Assembly: GCA_050250755.1 (NCBI GenBank)
Contig: JBFWOB010000009.1
Span: 71,823 to 135,822 of the forward strand
Source: Ga0077555 sp050250755
Lineage (GTDB): Bacteria > Pseudomonadota > Alphaproteobacteria > Rhizobiales > Hyphomicrobiaceae
Direction: 5' to 3'
DNA: 64,000 nucleotides
Position 1 is the first letter of the stretch. The number at the start of each line of letters is the position of its first letter. This document shows positions 1-8,519 of this stretch, one piece after another. The notes under the pieces are model-generated. The model saw only the letters and a program-made list of their open reading frames with translations, did not search any database and had not been told where the DNA came from. The position numbers and the translations under genes are program-made.

Positions 1-148
1 CTTGATCGGGAACCTGCAGGTTATTCTTTACTTTTCCGGCTTGGTCACCGGCCGTCGCACGTCCGTCGACCCACGCCGTTCCATCGAGCACGCCGCGAAT
101 GTGGGCCAGCTCTTGCGCCGTCAGGACATCCGGGATCGTCACGAGCAT
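1..148 (-). CDS. piuC: PKHD-type Fe(II)/2-oxoglutarate hydroxylase, PiuC/YbiX family (N-terminus only)
   Basis: The minus strand encodes the first 49 residues of a protein cut by the window edge. It starts MLVTIPDVLTAQELAHIR and continues through WVDGRATAG and KVKNNLQV. From memory of the family this matches the N-terminus of E. coli YbiX and Pseudomonas PiuC: an early IPGVL-like segment, then WVDGR.T.G, then VKNN.QV. The start ATG at 146-148 has a good GAGGAG ribosome binding site six bases upstream. PiuC proteins are predicted non-haem iron dioxygenases, often encoded beside catecholate-siderophore receptors. The divergent TonB-dependent receptor at 399 fits this. The catalytic His-Asp-His residues lie outside the window. 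Confidence 0.85.
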   Translation of the reverse strand, partial: MLVTIPDVLTAQELAHIRGVLDGTAWVDGRATAGDQAGKVKNNLQVPDQ

Positions 149-328
149 CGGGATCTCCTCAAGATGCTAGGGCATCGTACACCCAAGTCAGTGCCGCCGA
201 GCCTCTCCAAGCTCCTTGTGCGCGATCAATTCGCAAGAGCCTGTCGCTGATTGCTGGACCTGATCCGTAGAACTGTGGCGGCAACGCAGCACCACACGTA
301 TAAACCCTACTACCCAAGTATACATTTA

Positions 329-357
329 TTGACTCGGCTAGCTAGAGAGCTGCTAGT
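329..357 (+). promoter_or_regulatory. candidate promoter/operator of the TonB receptor gene
   Basis: The AT-rich divergent gap between the piuC-like gene and the receptor contains TTGACT (329-334), a good -35 hexamer. Seventeen bases later comes GCTAGT, a poor -10 match. An inverted repeat CTAGC/GCTAG (338-342 and 352-356) overlaps the spacer and the -10. This could be a repressor site for an iron regulator, but it matches no Fur, RirA or Irr consensus that I recognise. Confidence 0.25.
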
Positions 358-398
358 GCATCATGGGGAAATTACTTACGTAGATATATGGGGGATAA

Positions 399-2795
399 AT
401 GCTTTCGCGCAACTTCATCGAATTGTCGAGTATCGCAAGCTCCAAGCTCCCTCGGGAGATGACGGTACGCGCTTTTGCAGCGGCGTGCATGGTTGCAGCG
501 AGCCCCGCAACACTCGTACTCGCGCAGTCCGGTCCACCGCCAGCGACGCTTCCACCGGTTGTCGTTGAAGGTCAAAAGGCACAACCGAAGGCCCCCGCGC
601 AAAAGAAGGCAAGCCCTCGTCCGCAGGCGGTGCGTGCGAGGCAGGTCGCTCCTCCGCCGAGTACGCCGGTTGTCTCCCAAGGGGGATCGCAAGGCTCGAA
701 CTCAATAAATGCGAGCACCGATATTACGCCTCCGGGTGGAAACCCCTACGCCAATCCCAACGCTCCCTACATGGTCCAGCGGTCGGCATCGGGTAAGCTG
801 ACGGAGCCGCTCGTCAATACGCCGCGCACCGTGACAGCCGTGCCGAAAGAGGTGATCGACGACACGGGCGTTCGCGATCTGCGCGACCTCGCGCGCGATG
901 TCCCGGGTCTCACCATCGGTTCTGCAGAGGGCGGCAATTCCTACGGCGCCTTTGCGGTCCGTGGCTTCAAAGCCAACAACGACATCTTTGTCGACGGTAT
1001 CCGTAATCCGGGAAACGTCGTTCCCGACGTGTTCGCCGTGCAGCAGGTCGAAATCTATAAAGGCGCTAGCGGCGGCATTGCCGGTCGCAGCACGATTGGT
1101 GGCGCAATAAATTTTATTACCAAGCAGCCGGATCTCAACCACAGTTTCTATGAGGTCGCGAGTACGATCGGTACCGATAATACGTTCCGGACGACGATCG
1201 ATGCGAACCAGCAGATCACCCCGAACTTTGCGTTTCGCGCCAACCTTATGTACGACCAACATGATGTGGCGGGTCGCGATATTACCGAAAGCGAGCGCTG
1301 GGGCGGCCTTATTTCCGCAACGGCACGAGTTTCTGACTCGCTGAAAATCACGCTCGATTACTATCGTTACCGCAACGATGCGATTCCCGACTGGGGCGTG
1401 CCGGTGCGCGACATCGACAATGTTCCTGTGACGGAACTTGGCATTCGTCGCAATATGTGGGTCGGCATGAAAGGCTTGGATTTCCTTAAGGAGAAGGCCG
1501 ACGTCGGTACTGCAACGATTGTCGCCAAGTTGGCCGAAGGCGTGACGGTGACCAATAAATCGCGTGTCGGAGAAATGGGCACCGATTATGTTGCGACGTC
1601 GATGGAAGGCTATCCCGATGTGCATCATCCGAACCGGGATCAGACGGCCAGGATCTATGCCAATCAGACAGAGGCGAGCCTCAAATTCAATACCGGCACC
1701 TTTCACCATAATGTCGTCGCCGGGATCGAGGTCACTCGTGAGACCATCGATCGGTTTGGCTATAGCGTATCGAATAACTTCGACGTTCTGCGGCCTTTTC
1801 CCCCCAATCCCTACACCCAGATTGATCAAATCCTAGGCAAGGGCCGCGTCTACGATGCGACGATCACGACGATCGGAACCTATCTTGGGGATACGATCCA
1901 CCTTTCCAAGGAATGGATCGTCAACGCTGGTATCCGGTTCGACGATTTCGAGCGCGATCAAGTCGGAGGCCCCGGCGTATCAGGAAACGCCCAGCAGAAC
2001 ATCACCAACAACACAGCGAACGTCCAGGCCGATCTGTTTAGTTGGCACGCCGGTATTGTTTACAAGCCCATTCCCATTTCGAGCTTCTATGTTTCCTACG
2101 CGACATCGCAAAGTCCGATCGGCAGCGAACTCGATTCCACGGGCGCCCAATATAACGGCATCAGTTCTACGCTCGTTGACGTGCCGCCGCAGCGAGCGAG
2201 CAGTATAGAAGTCGGGACAAAGTGGGAGTTGTTCGACAAGCGTTTGCTCGCAACCGCCGCATTGTTCCGCACGGACGTGGATCACGCGCGAACGAACGAC
2301 AACGTGACGCCAGGAAACGACACGAATGCCTTCGCAGGCGAATACCGCGTTCAAGGCATAGAGTTGGGGCTTGCCGGAAACATCACGCGGGATTGGCGGG
2401 TTTTTGGTGGTCTCGTAGCGCTTGAATCCGAAGTTCTTGCATCGAGCAATCCTCAAGACATTGGGCGAAGGCTGGCGAATGTCCCGCAGACGCAGTTTGC
2501 GCTCTTGTCGAGGTATCAGTTGACCCCGAAGTGGGCGCTGGGCGGTTCGGCGACGTATGGGGGCGAGATCTTTGGCGGACATCTGGCCGCCAACGCCGCG
2601 AACAACCACACAGTCGATTGGTGGCGCTTCGATGCGTTCACGGAATACAAAATGTCGGATCACCTTTCGTTTACGGTGTCCGGGCTCAATTTGACGGACG
2701 AACTCTACTATGACGCGATCTATCAGGCTGCGGACACGTTTGCGTTCGTTGCGCCTGGTCGCGCCGGATATCTGACAGTCAAATGGAAATACTGA
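399..2795 (+). CDS. TonB-dependent siderophore receptor
   Basis: This 798-residue outer-membrane receptor would import ferric siderophore using TonB energy. The N-terminus has a hydrophobic signal segment (about residues 22-42, ending ATLVLAQ), then a Pro/Lys/Ala-rich linker. A plug domain follows with the typical NTPRTVTAVPKEVI, LRDLARDVPGL, VRGF and VEIYKGA segments up to GGAINFITKQP. A long beta-barrel ends in the aromatic C-terminus VKWKY expected of a BAM substrate. The ATG at 399 has a GGGGGA site in front; an internal ATG at 459 would give a shorter, more usual leader but has poor spacing. The neighbouring piuC-like gene suggests a catecholate-type (Fiu/PiuA-like) receptor. The ligand is inferred. 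Confidence 0.93.
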   Translation: MLSRNFIELSSIASSKLPREMTVRAFAAACMVAASPATLVLAQSGPPPATLPPVVVEGQKAQPKAPAQKKASPRPQAVRARQVAPPPSTPVVSQGGSQGSNSINASTDITPPGGNPYANPNAPYMVQRSASGKLTEPLVNTPRTVTAVPKEVIDDTGVRDLRDLARDVPGLTIGSAEGGNSYGAFAVRGFKANNDIFVDGIRNPGNVVPDVFAVQQVEIYKGASGGIAGRSTIGGAINFITKQPDLNHSFYEVASTIGTDNTFRTTIDANQQITPNFAFRANLMYDQHDVAGRDITESERWGGLISATARVSDSLKITLDYYRYRNDAIPDWGVPVRDIDNVPVTELGIRRNMWVGMKGLDFLKEKADVGTATIVAKLAEGVTVTNKSRVGEMGTDYVATSMEGYPDVHHPNRDQTARIYANQTEASLKFNTGTFHHNVVAGIEVTRETIDRFGYSVSNNFDVLRPFPPNPYTQIDQILGKGRVYDATITTIGTYLGDTIHLSKEWIVNAGIRFDDFERDQVGGPGVSGNAQQNITNNTANVQADLFSWHAGIVYKPIPISSFYVSYATSQSPIGSELDSTGAQYNGISSTLVDVPPQRASSIEVGTKWELFDKRLLATAALFRTDVDHARTNDNVTPGNDTNAFAGEYRVQGIELGLAGNITRDWRVFGGLVALESEVLASSNPQDIGRRLANVPQTQFALLSRYQLTPKWALGGSATYGGEIFGGHLAANAANNHTVDWWRFDAFTEYKMSDHLSFTVSGLNLTDELYYDAIYQAADTFAFVAPGRAGYLTVKWKY

Positions 2796-2833
2796 TAGCT
2801 GCTGAGCTAACGATCTTTACGGCGTAGCAGCCG

Positions 2834-2862
2834 CCGCGGTGAGCGCTCGTCGAGCACCGCGG
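2834..2862 (+). terminator. candidate terminator hairpin after the TonB receptor gene
   Basis: A perfect 8-bp stem CCGCGGTG/CACCGCGG with a 13-base loop lies 38 bases after the receptor stop codon. No T-tract follows, so it may act weakly or only stabilise the RNA. Confidence 0.35.
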
Positions 2863-2941
2863 TCGTTCCGCAGGAATCGAAAGCGGCTCCGATTCTTAGA
2901 GCAATGTGCTGGTACGCCGGCATGAGGCAAGGGCACGAGGC

Positions 2942-3016
2942 TGGTGGGCGCGACAGGGATTGAACCTGTGACCCCACCCGTGTGAAGGGTGTGCTCTACC
3001 GCTGAGCTACGCGCCC
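2942..3016 (-). tRNA. tRNA-Val(CAC)
   Basis: A full cloverleaf reads on the minus strand. The acceptor stem is GGGCGCG/CGCGCCC, the D-stem GCTC/GAGC and the anticodon stem CACCC/GGGTG with loop TTCACAC, giving anticodon CAC. The T-arm is ACAGG-TTCAATC-CCTGT. Discriminator A and an encoded CCA (complement of 2942-2944) complete a 75-nt gene. Every stem pairs fully. It decodes GUG valine codons. Confidence 0.97.
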
Positions 3017-3327
3017 AAGTCGTTGATTATTCTCTTAAATTATTCGCCCACCTTCTGATCTTTTTCTCCAACCTGAGTGACATCGCTCAGGTGGAAGCGA
3101 ACAGAGGCACCGACGAAAAGAACGTCAACGCTTGCGCCGTATCCTTATCCGTCTCCGAGGCAAACTGCAACAGCCACGAGACGTAATGCGGGCACCCTTG
3201 CTCCAGGGCTCTTATTCGCCAAAGATTGCCTTCAGCGACGCTCTTGAAGCTGGGCGGACAGCCTAGCGCCAGGCGGTTCGCGGCAGGGTGACAAACGCGA
3301 AAGAGCCAGGAAAGGGCAACAACTGCG
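3017..3327. other. gene-free stretch between tRNA-Val and the Bug protein gene
   Basis: No coding frame here looks real. There is a hairpin ACCTGAG/CTCAGGT with an 8-base loop (about 3074-3095). The stretch should hold the promoters of the leftward tRNA and of the rightward gene, but I could not assign -35/-10 boxes. Confidence 0.5.
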
Positions 3328-4287
3328 ATGAAGAAGTACTTGGGTACGTTGGGGTTCCTAATCGGAGCGCTCGCCTTGATTGGCACTGCTGAGGCGCAGT
3401 TCCCCAATCGAACCGTCCGTATCATTGTCCCTTATCCGGCGGGCGGGGAAGGAGACTCCTCGGCGCGAGCCGTGGCATCGCGTCTCTCGGACAAGTGGAA
3501 GCAAAGTGTCGTGGTCGAGAACAGACCCGGCGCGAGCACGATTATCGGAACACAGACTGTCGCGACTGCCCCGGCAGATGGCTATACGCTCCTGCTAACA
3601 AGCTTCGGATTCACCACAGTCCAATTTCGGAAACAGCCATTGCCGTATGACGTCAAGGCATTGGCGCCGATCTACCAGGTCGCGACTTCACCGTTGACAT
3701 TGTACGTGACACAAGATTTGCCGGTGAAATCGGTCGATGAACTGGTGGCGTATGCGAAAGCCAAGCCGAAGACGCTCATGTTCGCCTCTTCCGGTATCGC
3801 ATCCAGCCCTCACATCGGAGCAGAGCTATTTGCAGGGCAGAACGGCATTGAAATCACCCACGTGCCCTACAAAGGAACGTCTCCAGCCGTAGCCGACCTG
3901 CTCCCAGGGCATGTTCATGCCATATGGGGTGCGCCCAGCCTCATGTCCTATGTGACCGCCGGTAAGCTGAGGGTACTCGCCGTCGCGAACGCCAAGAGGC
4001 TGACCAACCACCCAGAAGTGCCTACGACAGGGGAATTAGGTCATCCGAATTTTATCGCTGCAAGCTGGTACGGCATGTTTCTCCCCGCAGCCACGCCAGC
4101 GGACATTCAAGATAAGATCTACGCCGACATAAAAGAAATTGGGGCAACGCAGGGCCTCAAAGACGCCCTGTTGAAGATCGGTCTCGAGCCGTCGAAGATG
4201 ACGCGGGAAGAGTTTGCGGCATTTCTTGTCGCCGAGAGAAGCAAGTGGGGGGACGTAATCAAAACTCGAAACATCAATATTGAATAG
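3328..4287 (+). CDS. Bug/TctC-family tripartite tricarboxylate transporter substrate-binding protein
   Basis: The protein has 319 residues and a clear Sec signal peptide (MKKYLGTLGFLIGALALIGTA, cleavage near AEA-QF). The mature start has the family hallmark FPNRTVRIIVPYPAGGEGD followed by VENRPGAS. Further Bug-family segments are ADGYTLL, HVPYKGTSPAVADLLPGHV and GMFLPAATP. Bug proteins are periplasmic receptors for carboxylates and related small molecules, and normally feed the TctA/TctB membrane pair. Neither partner is in the window, so this is an orphan receptor, common where Bug paralogues have expanded. The ligand is unknown. The purine-rich AGGAAAGGG lies rather far (about 12 bases) before the ATG. 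Confidence 0.93.
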   Translation: MKKYLGTLGFLIGALALIGTAEAQFPNRTVRIIVPYPAGGEGDSSARAVASRLSDKWKQSVVVENRPGASTIIGTQTVATAPADGYTLLLTSFGFTTVQFRKQPLPYDVKALAPIYQVATSPLTLYVTQDLPVKSVDELVAYAKAKPKTLMFASSGIASSPHIGAELFAGQNGIEITHVPYKGTSPAVADLLPGHVHAIWGAPSLMSYVTAGKLRVLAVANAKRLTNHPEVPTTGELGHPNFIAASWYGMFLPAATPADIQDKIYADIKEIGATQGLKDALLKIGLEPSKMTREEFAAFLVAERSKWGDVIKTRNINIE

Positions 4288-4368
4288 CCCGGGCACCGCC
4301 CCGGCATCAGGCTCGATGTTGGCGGGGCTACGTGTGGCGAATGTTGCCCCGAAATTGTTCGACAAGCG

Positions 4369-5544
4369 TCAGCGCATCAACTCGCGCATGGCGCGGTCGA
4401 GGCCGTCGATGGTGAGCGGGAACATGCGCTTTTCCATGATGTCCTCGACGAGCTTGATGGAGGGCGTCCAGCTCCAATGCGCCTCGGGCACGGGATTGAG
4501 CCAGATGCAGTTCTCGTAGATCCCGGTAACGCGGCGCATCCAGGTTGAGCCCGGCTCCTCGTTCATGTGCTCGACGGAACCGCCCGGCACCGTGATCTCG
4601 TACGGGCTCATCGAGGCGTCGCCAATGAAGATCACCTTGTAGTCGGCGGGATATTTGTGCAGCACTTCCCACGTTGGCGTGCGTTCGGTCCACCGGCGCC
4701 GGTTGTTCTTCCATACGTACTCGTAAAGGCAATTGTGGAAGTAGAAGTGCTCCATGTGTTTGAACTCGGAGCGCGCCGCCGAGAACAGTTCCTCGGCGAG
4801 CTTGATATGCCAGTCCATCGAGCCGCCGATGTCGAAGAACATCAGCACCTTTACAGTGTTGCGTCGCTCCGGCCGCATCTGGATGTCCAGGAATCCCTTG
4901 CGCGCCGTGCCCTTGATCGTGCCGTCGAGATCGAGTTCGTCCGCGGCACCTTCGCGGGCAAACTTGCGGAGACGGCGCAACGCGACCTTAATGTTGCGGG
5001 TGCCGAGCTCGACCTTGTCGTCGAGATCCTTGAACTCGCGTTTGTCCCAGACTTTGACCGCGCGAAAATTCTTGTTTTCTTTCTGGCCGATACGTACGCC
5101 CGCCGGATTGTAACCCTCCGCACCGTAGGGGGACGTACCGGCCGTGCCGATCCACTTCTTGCCACCCTGATGGCGGCCTTTCTGCTCGGCGAGGCGCTTC
5201 TTCAGCTCCTCCATGATTTTTTCCCAGCCGCCGAGAGCTTCGATCTTCTTTTTCTCCTCCTCGCTCAGGTAAAGCTCGGAGAGAACGCGCAACCATTCCT
5301 CGGGGATCTCGGCGCCTTCCGCCTCTGTCATCAACTCGAGGCCCTTGAAGACATGGCCGAACACTTGGTCGAATTTGTCGAGGTGACGTTCGTCCTTCAC
5401 CAGCACCGTGCGGGAGAGGTAATAAAAGTTCTCCACACGCATGTCCGCGAGATCGGCCTTGAGCGCTTCCATCAGCGCCAGATACTCCTTCAGCGTCACG
5501 GGCACCTTGGCCGACTTGAGCTCGTAGAAGAAGTTGGTGAACAT
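4369..5544 (-). CDS. VWA domain-containing protein, CoxE-like family
   Basis: This is a 391-residue cytoplasmic protein. The N-terminal half has the CoxE-family start MFTNFFYELKSAKVPVTLKEYL and charged helical segments. The C-terminal half is a von Willebrand A fold with the metal-site strand VLMFFDIGGSMDWH, a variant DxGGS form of the MIDAS motif, followed by FIGDASMSPYE and HWSWTPS segments. Family members usually act with a MoxR-type AAA+ ATPase in assembly or insertion of metal cofactors. No such ATPase is adjacent: the upstream neighbour is divergent and the downstream one convergent. GAGG nine bases before the ATG serves as ribosome binding site. The client enzyme cannot be named. Confidence 0.85.
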   Translation of the reverse strand: MFTNFFYELKSAKVPVTLKEYLALMEALKADLADMRVENFYYLSRTVLVKDERHLDKFDQVFGHVFKGLELMTEAEGAEIPEEWLRVLSELYLSEEEKKKIEALGGWEKIMEELKKRLAEQKGRHQGGKKWIGTAGTSPYGAEGYNPAGVRIGQKENKNFRAVKVWDKREFKDLDDKVELGTRNIKVALRRLRKFAREGAADELDLDGTIKGTARKGFLDIQMRPERRNTVKVLMFFDIGGSMDWHIKLAEELFSAARSEFKHMEHFYFHNCLYEYVWKNNRRRWTERTPTWEVLHKYPADYKVIFIGDASMSPYEITVPGGSVEHMNEEPGSTWMRRVTGIYENCIWLNPVPEAHWSWTPSIKLVEDIMEKRMFPLTIDGLDRAMRELMR

Positions 5545-5741
5545 AAGAGAATGCCTCGTCCAGGGCGCATGGGCTCGGGCACGAGCTTAACGCGTTCGAG
5601 GCGGGGAGCAAGACGCCGCATGTTGCCGCTCTGCCGTACGGGCGGGTTGGACCGGCGCCATACGACCAATGGTGGGCGATCGGCAGGGTCTTGAAGGTGA
5701 TGCAACTTTGGTCGCTAACGCGACGGTGAAATGGAGACGAG

Positions 5742-6470
5742 ATGCCGGTTCTCGACGTGAAGGGCGATGCCGAGAAGGTGTGGTCGAAGTTGCAGGCCGA
5801 TGGCGTCGCGATTGTGCCGCTGGACGTCGCCTACGGCATATTCGCACAAAGACCCGGTGCGATGCAGCGCATCTTTGAGGCCAAGGGACGAAGCTTCTCG
5901 AAGCCCTCGGGGTCGATCGGTAACCTCGCCATCATGCAGGACGTGATGCTGCTGGAGCCGCGGGATTTGGATATCGCGCGGGCGATCGTCGAGGACTACG
6001 GCTTGCCGTTCTCTCCGGTGGCGCCATTCCGGGCGGACCATCCATTTTTCGCCAAGCTTGATCCGTTCTGCATTGAGCGCTCGACCAAAGCCGGTACCCT
6101 CGACATGCTGGTCAACGCGGGGCCACTGCACAACGAGTTGGCGCGTCTGGCGTGGGAGCGGCAGTTCCCAGTCATGGGCTCCTCGGCCAACCGGTCGCTT
6201 TCGGGATCGAAGTTCCGCCTTGAAGACATCGAGCCGGAGGTACGGGCGGCGGCGGCGATCGAGATCGACTACGGCTTGAGCCGCTATGCCAACGCGGAGG
6301 GTATCTCGAGCACGATTCTGAGCTTTCCCAAGGTTGAGATTTTGCGCTTCGGTGTCTGCTACGAGCAGATCCGCGATATCCTCGCCCGTTATTTCAAAAT
6401 CGAGTTGCCGCCGAAGCCGCAGGGCTTGAAGGTCGCGGGCAATGCACTCGGGGACGTGAAAAGCGCCTGA
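5742..6470 (+). CDS. YrdC-domain protein, TsaC/Sua5-like
   Basis: The 242-residue protein has the YrdC fold, the domain that makes threonylcarbamoyl-AMP from threonine, bicarbonate and ATP for tRNA t6A37. Visible family features are the early GVAIVPLDVAYGIFA strand, a KGRS segment in place of the usual KxRxxxxP ligand loop, and VMGSSANRSLSG, the conserved SSAN motif. The basic loop differs from classical TsaC (KGRSFSKPSGS), and the C-terminal 60 residues are not Sua5-like. It may therefore be a YciO-type paralogue rather than the housekeeping enzyme. A GGAGACGAG site precedes the ATG. A TsaE domain is encoded at 57.8 kb. Confidence 0.75.
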   Translation: MPVLDVKGDAEKVWSKLQADGVAIVPLDVAYGIFAQRPGAMQRIFEAKGRSFSKPSGSIGNLAIMQDVMLLEPRDLDIARAIVEDYGLPFSPVAPFRADHPFFAKLDPFCIERSTKAGTLDMLVNAGPLHNELARLAWERQFPVMGSSANRSLSGSKFRLEDIEPEVRAAAAIEIDYGLSRYANAEGISSTILSFPKVEILRFGVCYEQIRDILARYFKIELPPKPQGLKVAGNALGDVKSA

Positions 6471-6483
6471 GCAGGGGCCGCTG

Positions 6484-6503
6484 GGGCGGCGCCGGGGCCG
6501 CCC
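6484..6503. terminator. bidirectional hairpin between convergent genes
   Basis: GGGCGGC (6484-6490) pairs perfectly with GCCGCCC (6497-6503) around a 6-base loop. It lies between the stop codons of the two convergent genes and reaches the stop codon of the leftward one. There is no T-tract on either side. Confidence 0.4.
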
Positions 6504-7465
6504 TACAACGCGATCTGTTGACCGACGCCGGCTGCAACGGCTGCCTGATAAGCGAGGTTGGCAACGACCATGTCCTCCATGGCGTGACCCATCGATTTGT
6601 AGAGGGTGACCTCGGCATCGGAGCCGCGGCCCGGCTTTCGGCCTAGCAGGACCTCGCCAAGCTCCGCGCCTCGGGTGGGGTCGCGGCCGGCGAGTTCGGC
6701 GCATCCGACCGGCGCGGGTGAGAAGGCGGCGATGGTCTCGACGAAAAGCCGCGATCGGTCGATCAGGGCCCGCGGCAGTTCGCTTCCGGGCGGCGCAAAG
6801 CCGACTGACGTGACGTGACAGCCATCGGGCACCCAGTCGCTTTCGATCACCGGCGTCTCGGCAGAGGTCGTGAGGCACACGACATCGGACGCGCGGACGG
6901 CCGCTTCGAGGTCGGATACGGCGCGGCCATTGGGAATGCTGCCGGCAATTTTGCTGGCGAGATCGGCATTGCGGGCGAAGACGCGAATCTCACGGAACGG
7001 ACGCGCGAGATTGAGCTGGCGGACGTGCTCGCGAGCCTGCACGCCGCCTCCGACGACGAGCGCTGTCTTGGCGTCTGGCCGGGCCAGCTCGCGCACAGAC
7101 AGAACCGCGGCGGCTGCCGTGCGCAGTCCGGTAAGGCTCGCGCCGTCGAGGATTGCAACCGGAGCGCCGGTGTTTGCGTCGAACAGCGAGACCAGGGCCT
7201 GATGGCTTTCGAGGCCGAGCGCATGATTGCCGTGGAAGACGTTGACCGTCTTGAGCGCGATCATCTGCCCGGGCGTCCAGGCGAGCATGGCCAGAGAGAA
7301 GCCTTTACCCGGCACGTCGACTTTGGGGCGGGGTGGTGCCTCGACCGTGCCTTGCGACAGAGCCTTGAAGCCATCGGCGAGCCTGTCGATGACGTCTGCG
7401 GGCGCGACGATGCGCATGATCTCGGCGCCAGAGATGGCGAGCAGGCTGGTTTGCGCATGTGCCAT
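6503..7465 (-). CDS. ornithine cyclodeaminase / mu-crystallin family protein
   Basis: The 320-residue protein is of normal family length. It has the N-terminal substrate half (FSLAMLAWTPGQMIALKTVNVFHGN) and a Rossmann NAD(P) motif, VVGGGVQAREHVRQL, at about residues 139-153. LTGLRTAAAA and VCLTTSAETPVI are further family segments. Members include ornithine cyclodeaminase, ketimine reductases and alanine dehydrogenases. The sequence does not separate these, so no EC activity is assigned. The upstream gene at 7545-8519 runs the same way 80 bp away and may be co-transcribed; both are NAD(P)-dependent oxidoreductases. Confidence 0.85.
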   Translation of the reverse strand: MAHAQTSLLAISGAEIMRIVAPADVIDRLADGFKALSQGTVEAPPRPKVDVPGKGFSLAMLAWTPGQMIALKTVNVFHGNHALGLESHQALVSLFDANTGAPVAILDGASLTGLRTAAAAVLSVRELARPDAKTALVVGGGVQAREHVRQLNLARPFREIRVFARNADLASKIAGSIPNGRAVSDLEAAVRASDVVCLTTSAETPVIESDWVPDGCHVTSVGFAPPGSELPRALIDRSRLFVETIAAFSPAPVGCAELAGRDPTRGAELGEVLLGRKPGRGSDAEVTLYKSMGHAMEDMVVANLAYQAAVAAGVGQQIAL

Positions 7466-7544
7466 GAGGCGAACCCGTCTCCAAATTCGAAGCCGCCTGC
7501 CAACTCATTCGGCGAACTCGGCCCTACGATTGTCGCCGCGCGGC

Positions 7545-8519
7545 CTACACAATCTCATTCGCGAGCTTCGTCTCGCCTCGCTGGAGCCGTGCGACATTCT
7601 CGAGCAACAGATCGATGACGCGGTCCTCGTAGCGCACGGTTTCGCCGGCCGAATGCGGCGTGATGATCACGTGCGGCATCGTCCAGAGCGGCGAGTCCGC
7701 CGAAAGGGGTTCATCGGCCGTCACATCGAGTGCCGCACCGGCGATCATGTTGGCGGAGAGCGCGGCGGTGACAGCCAACTCGTCGCAGACCTTGCCGCGC
7801 GCGACGTTGACGAGGAACGCGGCGGGCTTCATCGCGGCGAGTTGCTCGCGGCCGATGAGCCCCGTCGTCTCGGGCGTCAGCGCCGTGGTGAGCACGATGA
7901 AATCGGCGCGGGGGATGAGCGAAAGCAGCTCTCGGTCGGCGTGGATTTCATCCGCCGCTCCGCCGCCCTTCGCCGGATCGCGACGGGTGCCAATCACCGT
8001 CATGCCGAAGGCCTTGCAGAGTTTCGCGAGGCGCTGGCCGATGCCGCCCATGCCGACGATCAGCACCGTCTTGCCTTCGATCTCGTCCTCGCGAACGCGG
8101 CGGTCGCCCTGCATGGGCCGCCAATGTTTCTCGTGCTGGTGGTCACGCAGGAAATGTAGTTGCCGCGACAGGGACAGCATCAGCGAGATCGCGTGCTCAG
8201 CAACAGCGTTGGCGTTGACCCCCTGGCCAGACGCGAGACGGATATCCTGCGCCTTGAGCACATCGCGATTGTACTGATCGGTGCCGGCGCTGATCGACTG
8301 GATGAGTTTGAGCTTCTTCGCAGAGGGGGCGAGATCGTTCTTCCACATCATCGAGACGCAGAGGAGATCGGCATTCGGGAGCTTTTGCTCAAGCTCCAGC
8401 GGGTTGCGCGCGACATCGAAGGATATACCCGTATTGCGTGCGGTGAACGGTGCCTCGAACTCGTAGGCGACGTGGGCGAAAAGGACGTTCAGGTCGGCAT
8501 TCGGGGGCATGAGTGTCAT
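7545..8519 (-). CDS. D-isomer-specific 2-hydroxyacid dehydrogenase
   Basis: This is a cytoplasmic NAD(P)-dependent oxidoreductase of about 324 residues. It has the nucleotide-binding motif VGMGGIGQRLAKLCKAFGM, the catalytic-arginine segment VNVARGKVCDE and the histidine loop TPHSAGET near the C-terminus. The sequence before Met at 8519 looks non-coding, so I start there, at MTLMPPNADLN; the next Met at 8510 is also possible. The enzyme interconverts 2-oxo acids and D-2-hydroxy acids. The substrate (glyoxylate/hydroxypyruvate or another) is not readable. It is probably co-transcribed with the cyclodeaminase-family gene downstream. Confidence 0.88.
   Translation of the reverse strand: MTLMPPNADLNVLFAHVAYEFEAPFTARNTGISFDVARNPLELEQKLPNADLLCVSMMWKNDLAPSAKKLKLIQSISAGTDQYNRDVLKAQDIRLASGQGVNANAVAEHAISLMLSLSRQLHFLRDHQHEKHWRPMQGDRRVREDEIEGKTVLIVGMGGIGQRLAKLCKAFGMTVIGTRRDPAKGGGAADEIHADRELLSLIPRADFIVLTTALTPETTGLIGREQLAAMKPAAFLVNVARGKVCDELAVTAALSANMIAGAALDVTADEPLSADSPLWTMPHVIITPHSAGETVRYEDRVIDLLLENVARLQRGETKLANEIV

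Noticed and set aside
702..1829. A 375-codon open frame on the minus strand inside the TonB receptor gene
   Set aside because: It is antisense to a clear receptor with full family motifs and has no recognisable domain; GC-rich codon bias produces such shadows.
2942..3327. tRNA-Val as an integration site for a mobile element
   Set aside because: No integrase, no direct repeat of the tRNA 3' end and no phage-like genes are visible on either side.
4567..5694. A 375-codon open frame on the plus strand opposite the VWA gene
   Set aside because: It is antisense to the VWA protein, whose motifs are clear. The translated sequence is low-information and matches no family.
5715..6878. A 387-codon minus-strand frame opposite the YrdC gene
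   Set aside because: It is Arg/Pro-rich shadow sequence overlapping two real genes.
6815..8159. Long plus-strand frames opposite the cyclodeaminase-family and hydroxyacid dehydrogenase genes
   Set aside because: Both minus-strand genes have full Rossmann motifs; the plus-strand frames have none.
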